Source of the DNA: Bacillota bacterium
Lineage (GTDB): Bacteria > Bacillota > Clostridia > Tissierellales > Peptoniphilaceae
Length of the DNA: 38,389 nucleotides
Direction of reading: 5' to 3'
Assembly (NCBI GenBank): GCA_030532225.1
Contig: JAUNLQ010000013.1
Location: 1 to 38,389, forward strand
Within the stretch, counting starts at the first letter, position 1, and the number at the start of each line of letters is the position of its first letter. Positions 7,760 to 15,729 of this stretch are shown piece after piece. Position numbers and translations under genes: made by a program. The notes under the pieces were generated by a model. That model made no database searches, was not told the origin of the DNA, and saw only the letters and a list, made by a program, of their open reading frames with translations.

Positions 7760-10700
7760 TTGGACTTATTAAAAGAATTATCTGAAAAATCTGTTGATGA
7801 ACGTGAACGAGATTTAATGGAATATTGGGAAGACATTGATCTTTTAAACTTATCCATTACAGAAAGAGAAAATTCACCATCCTTTATTTTCTATGAAGGA
7901 CCACCAACAGCAAATGGAAGACCTGGTATCCACCACGTAATGGCCAGGACCTTAAAAGACCTAACTTGTAGGTACAAAACTATGAAGGGCTACCAAGTAA
8001 AAAGAAAGGCTGGTTGGGACACCCATGGCCTGCCTGTAGAAATTGAAGTAGAAAAAAAGTTAGGCCTAAAAAATAAACAAGACATAGAAAAATACGGAAT
8101 CAAAGAATTTAACAAAATGAGCAAGGAATCTGTATTTGAATATGAAAAAGAATGGCGTGAAATGACTGAGCGTATGGCTTATTTAATAGACTTAGATAAT
8201 CCATACATTACCCTAGACAACAACTACATTGAATCTGTATGGTGGATTTTAAATTCTATGTTTGAAGATGGACTTTTATATGAAGGCCATAAAATCCTAC
8301 CTTATTGCTCTAGATGTGGAACAGGACTTGCATCTCACGAAGTTGCCCAAGGCTACAAATTAGACAAGGTAGACACTGTTTATATAAAATTTAAAAGAAA
8401 AGACGCAGATGAATATTTCCTTGTATGGACTACAACACCTTGGACCCTTCCATCTAATGTTTTATTAACAGTTAATCCAGAAGTTACTTATGTAAGACTA
8501 AAAAACCAAGGGGAAACTTATATTTTGGCCAAGGCTTTAGTTGACCAAGTTATCCAAGACGATTATGAAATAATAGATGAATTTTTAGGAAAAGAACTTG
8601 AATATGTTGAATATGAACAGCTGCTACCTTTCTTACAAACAGATAAGAAGGCCTTCTTTGTGACTCTAGCAGACTATGTTACAACTGATTCAGGTACTGG
8701 AGTAGTTCACACAGCCCCAGCCTTTGGTGAAGATGACTACAATACTGGAAGAAGATATGACGCACCAGTTTTGAACCCTGTAGATGACAAGGGCCAATTT
8801 GTAGACACACCATGGAAGGGCATGTTTGTAATAGATGCAGACCATGAAATTATTCATTATCTATATGACCATAACATTTTATATAGAAAACAAAAAATAG
8901 AACACAACTATCCTCACTGTTGGAGATGTGACACCCCACTAATTTATTATGCTAAACCATCTTGGTACATTAAAGTTACTGATTTCAAAGAAAAATTAAT
9001 TGAAAACAACAATGGTGTAAATTGGTATCCATCTTTTGTTGGAGAAAAAAGATTTGGTAACTGGCTAGAAAATCTTAATGACTGGGCCATATCCAGGTCT
9101 CGTTATTGGGGAACACCTCTACCAGTATGGAGATGTAATGACTGTGGCCATATAAGCTCAGTTGGTTCTAGAAAAGACTTAGTAGACAGGGCCATTGAAG
9201 ACATAGATGAAACTATAGAACTTCACAGACCTTATGTTGATGATGTTCACCTAAAATGCGACAAGTGTGGTGGAACAATGACTAGAGAAGAAGATGTAAT
9301 TGACGTTTGGTTCGACTCAGGAGCCATGCCATTTGCCCAACACCACTATCCATTTGAAAACAAAGAAAACTTTGATCAACTATTCCCAGCAGACTTTATA
9401 AACGAAGGTATTGACCAAACTAGAGGTTGGTTCTATTCCTTACTGGCAATTTCAACCTATGTAAAAGGAAAATCACCATACAAAAACGTCCTAGTAAATG
9501 ACCTAATCCTAGACAAAGACGGCAAAAAAATGTCCAAGTCTAGAGGAAATACAGTAAACCCAATGGAACTGTTCCAAAAATACGGAGCAGACGCCTTGAG
9601 ATATTACCTAGTATATGTATCTCCACCATGGACACCAACTAGATTTAATGAAGATGATATAAAAGAAGTCCAATCTAAGTTCTTTGGAACCATAAGAAAC
9701 ATTTATAACTTCTTAAGCTTGTATGCAAAAACTGACAATATAGACATAAAGTCTTTTAACATTCCTTACGAAAAGAGACCAGAAATTGACCGTTGGTTGT
9801 TATCAAAATACAACAACCTACTAAAAGAAGTAGAAGCTTCCTTTGATAGCTTCGATGTAAACAGAGTAGTAAAAATAATCCAAGAATTCTTGGTAGAAGA
9901 TTTTTCTAACTGGTACATTAGAAGAAACAGAAGAAGATTCTGGAAAGAAGATCTAGATGACGACAAGAAGGCTGTATATAATACAACCTATGAAGTTTTA
10001 TTAGGCCTAGTAAAAATGATAGCACCAGTAACACCATTTATAGCAGAAGAACTATATAGAAACTTAGCAGATGGAAAGACTGTTCACCTAGAAAGATACC
10101 CAGAAGCTAATTCAGACCTAATAGATCTTAAGCTAGAAGAAAAAATGGACCTAGTAAGAAGAATAGTATCCCTAGGTCGTGTATCTCGTGAAAATGCCCA
10201 AATCAAAGTAAGACAACCACTACCATCAGTAGTAATAGATGGATCCTACAAGGAAATTATTGGTAATCTTACAGACCTAATAAAAGAAGAACTTAACGTA
10301 AAAGAAGTAGAATTTGGTCAAGATATGACTGAATATATGAACTACAGCCTAAAACCAAACTTTAAAGTTGCAGGCTCAATTCTAGGCTCAAAAATAAAAC
10401 TATTTGCAAAATATCTACAAGAAGTAAATGCAAAAGACTTTATAGACGACCTTAGAAAAGATGGCAAGCTAAGTATAAAGCTTGGAGAAGAAGAAACAGA
10501 AATCCTTGAAGACTATGTGTTAATTAACATCCAAGGCAAGGAAGGCTTTGACGTCTCCTACGAAAACAACGTCTATATAATCTTAGACACCCATATTTCA
10601 GATGACCTAAGAGACGAAGGCTACGTAAGAGAAGTAATATCTAAGATTCAACAACTTAGAAAACAAGCTGACTTTGACGTATTAGACAGGATAAATGTCT

Positions 10701-10858
10701 ATCTGCAAGCTGACGACCAAATAAAAAATGCCATTAACAAAGACTTAGCTTATTTAAAAACAGAAGTTCTAGCAGACTCAGTAATCCTAGACCAAGAAGT
10801 AGAAGAAAAATACAACATTAACGGTTTAGAAACTGGAATAAAAGTAGAAAAAATATAA
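7760..10858 (+). CDS. ileS: Isoleucyl-tRNA synthetase, IleRS2 type
   Basis: Charges tRNA-Ile with isoleucine in the cytosol and edits mischarged valine. The start is TTG 7760, seven bases after AAGGAGG. The 1032-residue length and motif style (GPPTANGRPGIHH near residues 48-59; KMSKS at 590-594 followed by RGN) match the eukaryote-like IleRS2 group rather than the usual IleRS1 of about 930 residues. The class I HIGH signature is replaced by GIHH (56-59), the altered motif associated in IleRS2 with very high tolerance of pseudomonic acid (mupirocin). Paired cysteines (YCSRC, HCWRC, RCNDC, KCDKC) suggest zinc sites in the insertion domains. The catalytic and CP1 editing domains are followed by a long C-terminal extension. 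It is a monocistronic gene with its own promoter and terminator. Confidence 0.96.
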   Translation: MDLLKELSEKSVDERERDLMEYWEDIDLLNLSITERENSPSFIFYEGPPTANGRPGIHHVMARTLKDLTCRYKTMKGYQVKRKAGWDTHGLPVEIEVEKKLGLKNKQDIEKYGIKEFNKMSKESVFEYEKEWREMTERMAYLIDLDNPYITLDNNYIESVWWILNSMFEDGLLYEGHKILPYCSRCGTGLASHEVAQGYKLDKVDTVYIKFKRKDADEYFLVWTTTPWTLPSNVLLTVNPEVTYVRLKNQGETYILAKALVDQVIQDDYEIIDEFLGKELEYVEYEQLLPFLQTDKKAFFVTLADYVTTDSGTGVVHTAPAFGEDDYNTGRRYDAPVLNPVDDKGQFVDTPWKGMFVIDADHEIIHYLYDHNILYRKQKIEHNYPHCWRCDTPLIYYAKPSWYIKVTDFKEKLIENNNGVNWYPSFVGEKRFGNWLENLNDWAISRSRYWGTPLPVWRCNDCGHISSVGSRKDLVDRAIEDIDETIELHRPYVDDVHLKCDKCGGTMTREEDVIDVWFDSGAMPFAQHHYPFENKENFDQLFPADFINEGIDQTRGWFYSLLAISTYVKGKSPYKNVLVNDLILDKDGKKMSKSRGNTVNPMELFQKYGADALRYYLVYVSPPWTPTRFNEDDIKEVQSKFFGTIRNIYNFLSLYAKTDNIDIKSFNIPYEKRPEIDRWLLSKYNNLLKEVEASFDSFDVNRVVKIIQEFLVEDFSNWYIRRNRRRFWKEDLDDDKKAVYNTTYEVLLGLVKMIAPVTPFIAEELYRNLADGKTVHLERYPEANSDLIDLKLEEKMDLVRRIVSLGRVSRENAQIKVRQPLPSVVIDGSYKEIIGNLTDLIKEELNVKEVEFGQDMTEYMNYSLKPNFKVAGSILGSKIKLFAKYLQEVNAKDFIDDLRKDGKLSIKLGEEETEILEDYVLINIQGKEGFDVSYENNVYIILDTHISDDLRDEGYVREVISKIQQLRKQADFDVLDRINVYLQADDQIKNAINKDLAYLKTEVLADSVILDQEVEEKYNINGLETGIKVEKI

Positions 10859-10873
10859 AAACTAAGTTTCAAT

Positions 10874-10913
10874 AATATCTGTTAGGGGAGAAATCCTCTA
10901 GCAGATATTTTTT
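10874..10913 (+). terminator. Terminator after ileS
   Basis: AATATCTG (10874-10881) pairs with CAGATATT (10902-10909), with an inner paired segment GGGGA/TCCTC, followed by a T-run. Confidence 0.9.
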
Positions 10914-10937
10914 GCTTTTAAAAAAATTTTAGGAATG

Positions 10938-10966
10938 TTGCACAAATATGAGAAAAATAGTAAAAT
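10938..10966 (+). promoter_or_regulatory. Promoter candidate for the BspA-like gene
   Basis: TTGCAC (10938-10943), a 17-base spacer and TAAAAT (10961-10966). The 5' UTR of about 100 bases that follows is very AT-rich, and I see no strong structure in it. Confidence 0.5.
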
Positions 10967-11069
10967 TAATTGGTAAAAGCTTATATAAAATAGAAAATTA
11001 AAAATTTCCTATGTAAAATTATTAGCTTTAAAAATTTTAAAAACAAAAAAATAAATCTGGAGAAATTTT

Positions 11070-13058
11070 ATGACAAACAAGGTCCTATACATATTACTAG
11101 TCCTTATTCTACTCTTCCCTATAGCTTCAAGAAAAGTTTATGCAGAAAATTTAAATTCACCTACATTAGACGACCAAACAAATGATTTTCTAGAGAAAAA
11201 CACCTTAGACAAGACAAAATTTTGTGAAAAATTAAAAGCTAAGACAGTTCGAACAATAGAATTTGGAAAGAAAAGTGACTTCCAAAATATTGTAGATCAA
11301 TATGAAAAAGATGAAGAAGCAATTAGTCTTGGAACTAATGGAAATATTTTTCTTTATAGCAAAACAGAAGGCAGAAACACACATTTTTTAGTTATAAATG
11401 AAGCTGAGCAGCTGATTTATTTTCCAAAGGATTCAAGTGGACTATTTTCAGGACTTACATTTTTAAAAGAAATAAGCTTTAGAAATGTAGACACAAGTAG
11501 GGTGGAAGATATGTCCTCTATGTTTTCAAAATGTAAGGGCTTATTAAATTTAGATTTATCAGGTCTAGATACAAGTAGGGTTAAATCAATGACAGGCATG
11601 TTTTATGGCTGTGGATTTTTAGAAGAAATTAATTTTAAAAACTTCAATACTGCCAATGTAGAAAGTATGTCAAATATGTTTTTTTACTGTTATAAACTGA
11701 AAAATCTTGATTTATCTAGCTTCAATACAAGTAAAGTTACAACTATGGCATCAATGTTTGAAGAGTGCAGGGGCCTAACTAGCCTTGATTTATCTTCTTT
11801 TTATACACCTAAGCTTACACAAATAAACAGAATGTTTTGTGAAAGTAATAACCTGAAAAGCATCAATTTATGCAACTTTAATACTGCCAATGTTGAAATG
11901 ATGAGTAGCATTTTTAAAAACTGCCAGGCCTTGACAAGTTTAGATTTATCTAGCTTTGATACAAGTAAGTCAACAAGCTTTTTTGAAATGTTTTGTGGAT
12001 GCAGCAATTTGAAAACCATTTATGCAACAAAGGATTTTAACACTACAGATACTAATAATAAAGATCGCATGTTTTATAAATGTTCTGCTCTAGTAGGTGG
12101 AAATGGGACAATATGTGACTCTAGCAAAACTGGATCAACTTATGCCAAAATTGACAGGCAAGGTCAAGAAGGATATTTTACTGGATGTTATAATATTTCT
12201 CTTGAAAGTTCTGGCAATGGAGAGCTTACTGCAAGTTCTTCTAAAGCCACAGCAGGAACAGGGGTGACAATAAATTTAAAAGCAGACCAAGGCTATGAAT
12301 TTGATACTTGGGAAGTTTTCCCCCAAGGCCTAGAAATTACAAAAGACCAAGGAGAAAATACCTATAGCTTTATTATGCCTGCCCAAGGAATAAAAATAAA
12401 AGCAAGTTTTAAGAAAATTTCAGCTGACCTGCCAGGAGAAGATGAAGGCTCAGAACAAGAACAAGAACCAGAAACATGGCCAGAAGAACCAAGTGAACCT
12501 GAATCTCCAGACTCAGAATCTGAAGAAAAGGACCACTTAGAAGAAAATCATCTACAGTCCTTTATCCTAAATTATTTATTCTTTAGTCCACTTGTTGTAA
12601 GTCCAAAGGCCCAAGACTCAAAATCCCTGGAGCCGTCTACTTTAACCACTGAAACACTTATAAACATAGGCTCAGATATTTTACAGATAGATATAAATGG
12701 AAGCAAAAGCCAAATAAAGATGGATGTGAAGGCCTATATTAAAGATGGCAGAACTATGCTGCCAATAAGATTTGTTGGCCAAGCCCTAGGCTTTAAGGTA
12801 GAATGGGACCAAGGAAGTGAAACAGTAAGTCTAAAAAACCAAGATACTTTAGTAGAAATTCCAATTCAAACAAAAAAAATAATAGTCAATGGCAGAGAAT
12901 TTCAAAGTGATATTAAGCCAGAATTAAAGGCAGACAGGACTATGATGCCTGTAGCAAACATAGCCAGGGCCCTAGGTCTAAAAGACGGTGCAGAAATAAG
13001 CTGGGATCCAGTAAGCCAAAAAGTAACTATAATAAGAACAGTGGTTTTAGAAAAATAA
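11070..13058 (+). CDS. BspA-like (DUF285) leucine-rich repeat surface protein with stalk domain
   Basis: Secreted protein of 662 residues, probably an adhesin. A signal peptide (about 1-25, ending VYAEN) is followed by an N-terminal region. From about 130 to 330 there are tandem 26-residue DUF285 repeats of the form FNTSKV..M..MF..C..L..LDLSS. Around 375-450 there is an InlB-type beta repeat (GYEFDTWEV ... MPAQGIKIKASF). Next comes an acidic, proline-containing spacer (about 452-490). The C terminus (about 530-662) is a copper-amine-oxidase N-terminal-like stalk domain with two halves, seen as DGRTMLPIRFVGQALGFKVEW and ADRTMMPVANIARALG. No LPXTG or SLH motif is visible, so how it attaches to the wall is unclear. 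Repeats of this kind bind host matrix or other bacteria in BspA; the ligand here is unknown. Confidence 0.88.
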   Translation: MTNKVLYILLVLILLFPIASRKVYAENLNSPTLDDQTNDFLEKNTLDKTKFCEKLKAKTVRTIEFGKKSDFQNIVDQYEKDEEAISLGTNGNIFLYSKTEGRNTHFLVINEAEQLIYFPKDSSGLFSGLTFLKEISFRNVDTSRVEDMSSMFSKCKGLLNLDLSGLDTSRVKSMTGMFYGCGFLEEINFKNFNTANVESMSNMFFYCYKLKNLDLSSFNTSKVTTMASMFEECRGLTSLDLSSFYTPKLTQINRMFCESNNLKSINLCNFNTANVEMMSSIFKNCQALTSLDLSSFDTSKSTSFFEMFCGCSNLKTIYATKDFNTTDTNNKDRMFYKCSALVGGNGTICDSSKTGSTYAKIDRQGQEGYFTGCYNISLESSGNGELTASSSKATAGTGVTINLKADQGYEFDTWEVFPQGLEITKDQGENTYSFIMPAQGIKIKASFKKISADLPGEDEGSEQEQEPETWPEEPSEPESPDSESEEKDHLEENHLQSFILNYLFFSPLVVSPKAQDSKSLEPSTLTTETLINIGSDILQIDINGSKSQIKMDVKAYIKDGRTMLPIRFVGQALGFKVEWDQGSETVSLKNQDTLVEIPIQTKKIIVNGREFQSDIKPELKADRTMMPVANIARALGLKDGAEISWDPVSQKVTIIRTVVLEK

Positions 13059-13084
13059 TAAGCAACTAAAAAACTTAAAAAAAT

Positions 13085-13136
13085 AAAAAGCTAGTCTTCC
13101 AGAACAAGTAAAAAGTTCTGCAAGGCTAGCTTTTTT
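13085..13136 (+). terminator. Terminator after the BspA-like gene
   Basis: AAAAGCTAG (13086-13094) pairs with CTAGCTTTT, with an inner AGAAC/GTTCT stem (CAGAAC with GTTCTG), followed by T6. Confidence 0.88.
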
Positions 13137-13160
13137 CTAAAATTTTTAAAAATTTACAGC

Positions 13161-13192
13161 AAAAAACCCCTGGAAAGAAAATCTTCCAGGGA
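13161..13192 (-). terminator. Terminator of the polysaccharide deacetylase gene
   Basis: On the minus strand CCCTGGAA and TTCCAGGG form a stem with a loop of about 8 bases, followed by G and T6. Confidence 0.88.
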
Positions 13193-13207
13193 AAGTTTAT
13201 AAATATT

Positions 13208-14161
13208 TTATTTTAAACCATCGATCATCTTTTGGAATTGTTGGTCTGTTGTTGAGTTAAATATATTATATCTTGAAATTTTTAAAACATTATCAGCTTC
13301 AAATTGGTCTGGTCTGCCTAGACCTTCTCTTGTTGTTACTGCAGTTCTAAAGCCTAAGTCTTTTAGGACTTGAATAGCAGCGTCATTGTAGTTGCCATAA
13401 GGATAAGAAAATGTATCTAGCTTTGTGCCTAATTCTTCTTCCAAAAAATTCTTACAAGTAGCAACTTCTTGATAAATTTCATCATAGGTCAAATCTGTAA
13501 AATCCTTATGGGAATAGGTGTGAACTCCAATTTCTTGGCCAGATTCAACTAGGTCCCTTAGCCCCTTCAGATCTCTACCAGGCATGTCCATAAAAAGTCT
13601 GTCTTGAATTATATAAAAGGTTGCCTTTATATCTAATCTAGTAAACATTCTTTGGACATAAGAAAAGTGAGAAGCGTATCCATCATCAAAGCTAAGAAGC
13701 ACAGGCTTTTCAGGAAGTTCCTTGCCATAGATCCAGTTGTCATAAAGATCCTTGGAAGTTATGGTTGTGTAGCCATTTTTTATTAAGATTTTTAGTTTTC
13801 TTTCTAAATTATCTTTGAAAATAAAATTAGCATCAGAAAAACTTTTAACTCCTATATATCCAACATCATGAAACATTAAAACAGGAACAGGTCTAGCATT
13901 AGGATGAATTTCATAGCTTATAGGCTGTTCATCGACTAGGTCTTCATTTTCTTCAGTTTCTTCAGCTTCAACTTCTTCACTTTCTTCATCCACTTCATTG
14001 TCTTCAGTTTCAGAGTCTTGCTCAGAAGTTGGCCTCTCTTGAGTTTCACTTTGCTTAATATTTTCTTTTTTATTAAGATCTTCTATTTGGTCACTAGCAT
14101 ATGAAGTTTTTGAAAAAACTATGACTAAGGCTAGGGCCAAAAAAACAATAAATTTTCTCAC
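13208..14161 (-). CDS. Secreted polysaccharide deacetylase (NodB/CE4 family)
   Basis: Predicted metal-dependent deacetylase acting on peptidoglycan or other N-acetylated glycans outside the cell. I place the start at GTG 14161: GAGG at 14170-14173 lies eight bases upstream, while an earlier in-frame ATG at 14203 would overlap the promoter. The 317-residue product has a clear signal peptide (RKFIVFLALALVIVFSKTSYA), an acidic Glu/Asp-rich spacer of about 50 residues, and a NodB domain. The domain shows the catalytic SFDDGYAS motif with its metal-binding Asp and the HTYSH motif (H-x3-H). The acidic spacer probably holds the domain off the wall. It is flanked by convergent terminators and is a single-gene unit. 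Confidence 0.9.
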   Translation of the reverse strand: MRKFIVFLALALVIVFSKTSYASDQIEDLNKKENIKQSETQERPTSEQDSETEDNEVDEESEEVEAEETEENEDLVDEQPISYEIHPNARPVPVLMFHDVGYIGVKSFSDANFIFKDNLERKLKILIKNGYTTITSKDLYDNWIYGKELPEKPVLLSFDDGYASHFSYVQRMFTRLDIKATFYIIQDRLFMDMPGRDLKGLRDLVESGQEIGVHTYSHKDFTDLTYDEIYQEVATCKNFLEEELGTKLDTFSYPYGNYNDAAIQVLKDLGFRTAVTTREGLGRPDQFEADNVLKISRYNIFNSTTDQQFQKMIDGLK

Positions 14162-14191
14162 AAAAAATACCTCATTTCTATAATCATTATA

Positions 14192-14200
14192 ATTATACCA
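14192..14200 (-). promoter_or_regulatory. Extended -10 promoter for the deacetylase gene
   Basis: Read on the minus strand, TGGTATAAT is a TGn-extended perfect -10, about 30 bases before the GTG start. No good -35 is present, as is usual for extended -10 promoters. Confidence 0.6.
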
Positions 14201-14283
14201 CAAAGATAGATAATATATAGATGAAAATTGTAATAGGAAGAATTATCATTTTCAAAAATATATAGCAAAATATATTAAACTTA

Positions 14284-14292
14284 TGATAAAAT
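14284..14292 (+). promoter_or_regulatory. Extended -10 promoter candidate for the methyltransferase gene
   Basis: TGATAAAAT fits a TGn-extended -10 located 35 bases before the ATG. I see no convincing -35. Confidence 0.45.
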
Positions 14293-14326
14293 ATTAGCAA
14301 AGAAAGATGATTGAAAGAGGTGGCTT

Positions 14327-15673
14327 ATGGCCAAAAAACTAAAGACTACAAAAATTACTGAGGCAAGCTATCCCAACATTGGCATAGGCTATTGGGAAGA
14401 AGGCTCAGAACAAGTTTATATAAAAGGAGCCATAAAAGGCCAGACAGTTGAATATACTTTAGCAAGAAAAAGATTAGACCATAGAGATGGAAAATTATAT
14501 AGGGTTTTAGAAAAATCTCCCCTAGAAGACCAAGTAGGTTGTATCCACAAGGACAAGTGTGGTGGCTGTGTCTATCAGTCCTTGTCCTATGAAAATGAAA
14601 TAAAATACAAGGAAGAACAAATCCAAAGGCTTTTTTCAGCCTTAGACATAAAAATTTCTAAAGTAATAGACAGCCCAAGCTATGTTGCCTATAGAAATAA
14701 AATGGAATACAGTTTTGGAGATGAGTTTATAGACGGACCTTTGACCCTAGGCATGCACAAGAAAAATAGCTTCTATGACATAATTAATACTGACCATTGT
14801 TTAATAGTCCATGAAGACTTTAATATTATCCAAAGATCCCTTAGGACTTATTTTGAAAAGCTAGGTCTAGACTACTTGCACAAGAAAACTAGACAGGGAA
14901 ATCTTAGGCACCTAGTTGTAAGAAGGACAGACCTAGGCCAAATACTTTTAAATTTAGTAGTAACTTCAGATACGAAAATTTCCAAGGAAGACCTTGTAGA
15001 CTTTTTGTTAGGTCTTGACTTAGAAGGTCAGATCAAGTCCATTTTCTTAACCTACAATGACTCCCTAGCAGATGCTATTATTCCAGAAAAAGTAGAAAAA
15101 CTTTATGGAACAGACCACATCATAGAAGAGATGAAGGGATTAAAGTTTAAGATTGGACCATTTTCCTTTTTCCAAACTAATACCAAAAGTGCAGAGCTTC
15201 TTTATGACCAAGCTCTAGCCATGTTAGAAAATGTTGAAGACAAGGTGATTTTTGATTTATATTCTGGAACAGGCACCATTAGCCAAATTTTAGCTAGAAA
15301 AGCCAAGAAGGTTTATGGCATAGAAATAGTTGAAGAAGCAGTTGAAGCAGCGAAAAACTCAGCAGCAGAAAATACCATTGACAATGTAGAATTTATTGCT
15401 GGAGATGTGTTAGAAAAGGTGGACCTATTAGACGAAAAACCAGATATTATTGTCTTAGACCCACCTAGAGAAGGTATTCACCCCAAGGCCATTGGAAAAA
15501 TAATATCCTTTGGACCTAAAGAATTTCTTTATATATCCTGTAATCCTAAGACCATGGTTAGGGATTTGGAAATATTTAAAGAAGCAGGCTATAAGTTTGT
15601 AGAAGGAAAGATGCAAAACCAATTTCCAAGGACTAGTCATGTTGAGACAATTGTCTTAATGGCCAAGGAATAA
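14327..15673 (+). CDS. 23S rRNA (uracil-C5)-methyltransferase, RlmD/RlmCD-like (TrmA family)
   Basis: SAM-dependent enzyme that puts a methyl group on C5 of a uridine, most likely in 23S rRNA (U747 and/or U1939 positions in E. coli numbering). The 448 residues comprise an N-terminal TRAM-like RNA-binding domain (about 1-62) and an iron-sulfur cluster motif with Cys72, Cys78, Cys81 and Cys158. The C-terminal Rossmann methyltransferase shows the SAM motif DLYSGTGTISQ and the family motif LDPPREG. The catalytic nucleophile is Cys405 in the SCNP motif, and the C-terminal general-base glutamate lies in HVETI. The ribosome binding site AGAGGTGG precedes ATG 14327. A shorter paralog is at 37243. Which of RlmD, RlmCD or TrmA it is cannot be settled from sequence alone. 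Confidence 0.92.
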   Translation: MAKKLKTTKITEASYPNIGIGYWEEGSEQVYIKGAIKGQTVEYTLARKRLDHRDGKLYRVLEKSPLEDQVGCIHKDKCGGCVYQSLSYENEIKYKEEQIQRLFSALDIKISKVIDSPSYVAYRNKMEYSFGDEFIDGPLTLGMHKKNSFYDIINTDHCLIVHEDFNIIQRSLRTYFEKLGLDYLHKKTRQGNLRHLVVRRTDLGQILLNLVVTSDTKISKEDLVDFLLGLDLEGQIKSIFLTYNDSLADAIIPEKVEKLYGTDHIIEEMKGLKFKIGPFSFFQTNTKSAELLYDQALAMLENVEDKVIFDLYSGTGTISQILARKAKKVYGIEIVEEAVEAAKNSAAENTIDNVEFIAGDVLEKVDLLDEKPDIIVLDPPREGIHPKAIGKIISFGPKEFLYISCNPKTMVRDLEIFKEAGYKFVEGKMQNQFPRTSHVETIVLMAKE

Positions 15674-15729
15674 GCTTAACCTATATGCCTATAAATAAAA
15701 ACTACAAATAGAAATAAGGATTAATAACT

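Noticed and set aside
14162..14203. Longer N terminus of the deacetylase (ATG 14203)
   Set aside because: It would place the start inside the extended -10 promoter and add polar residues before a standard signal peptide.
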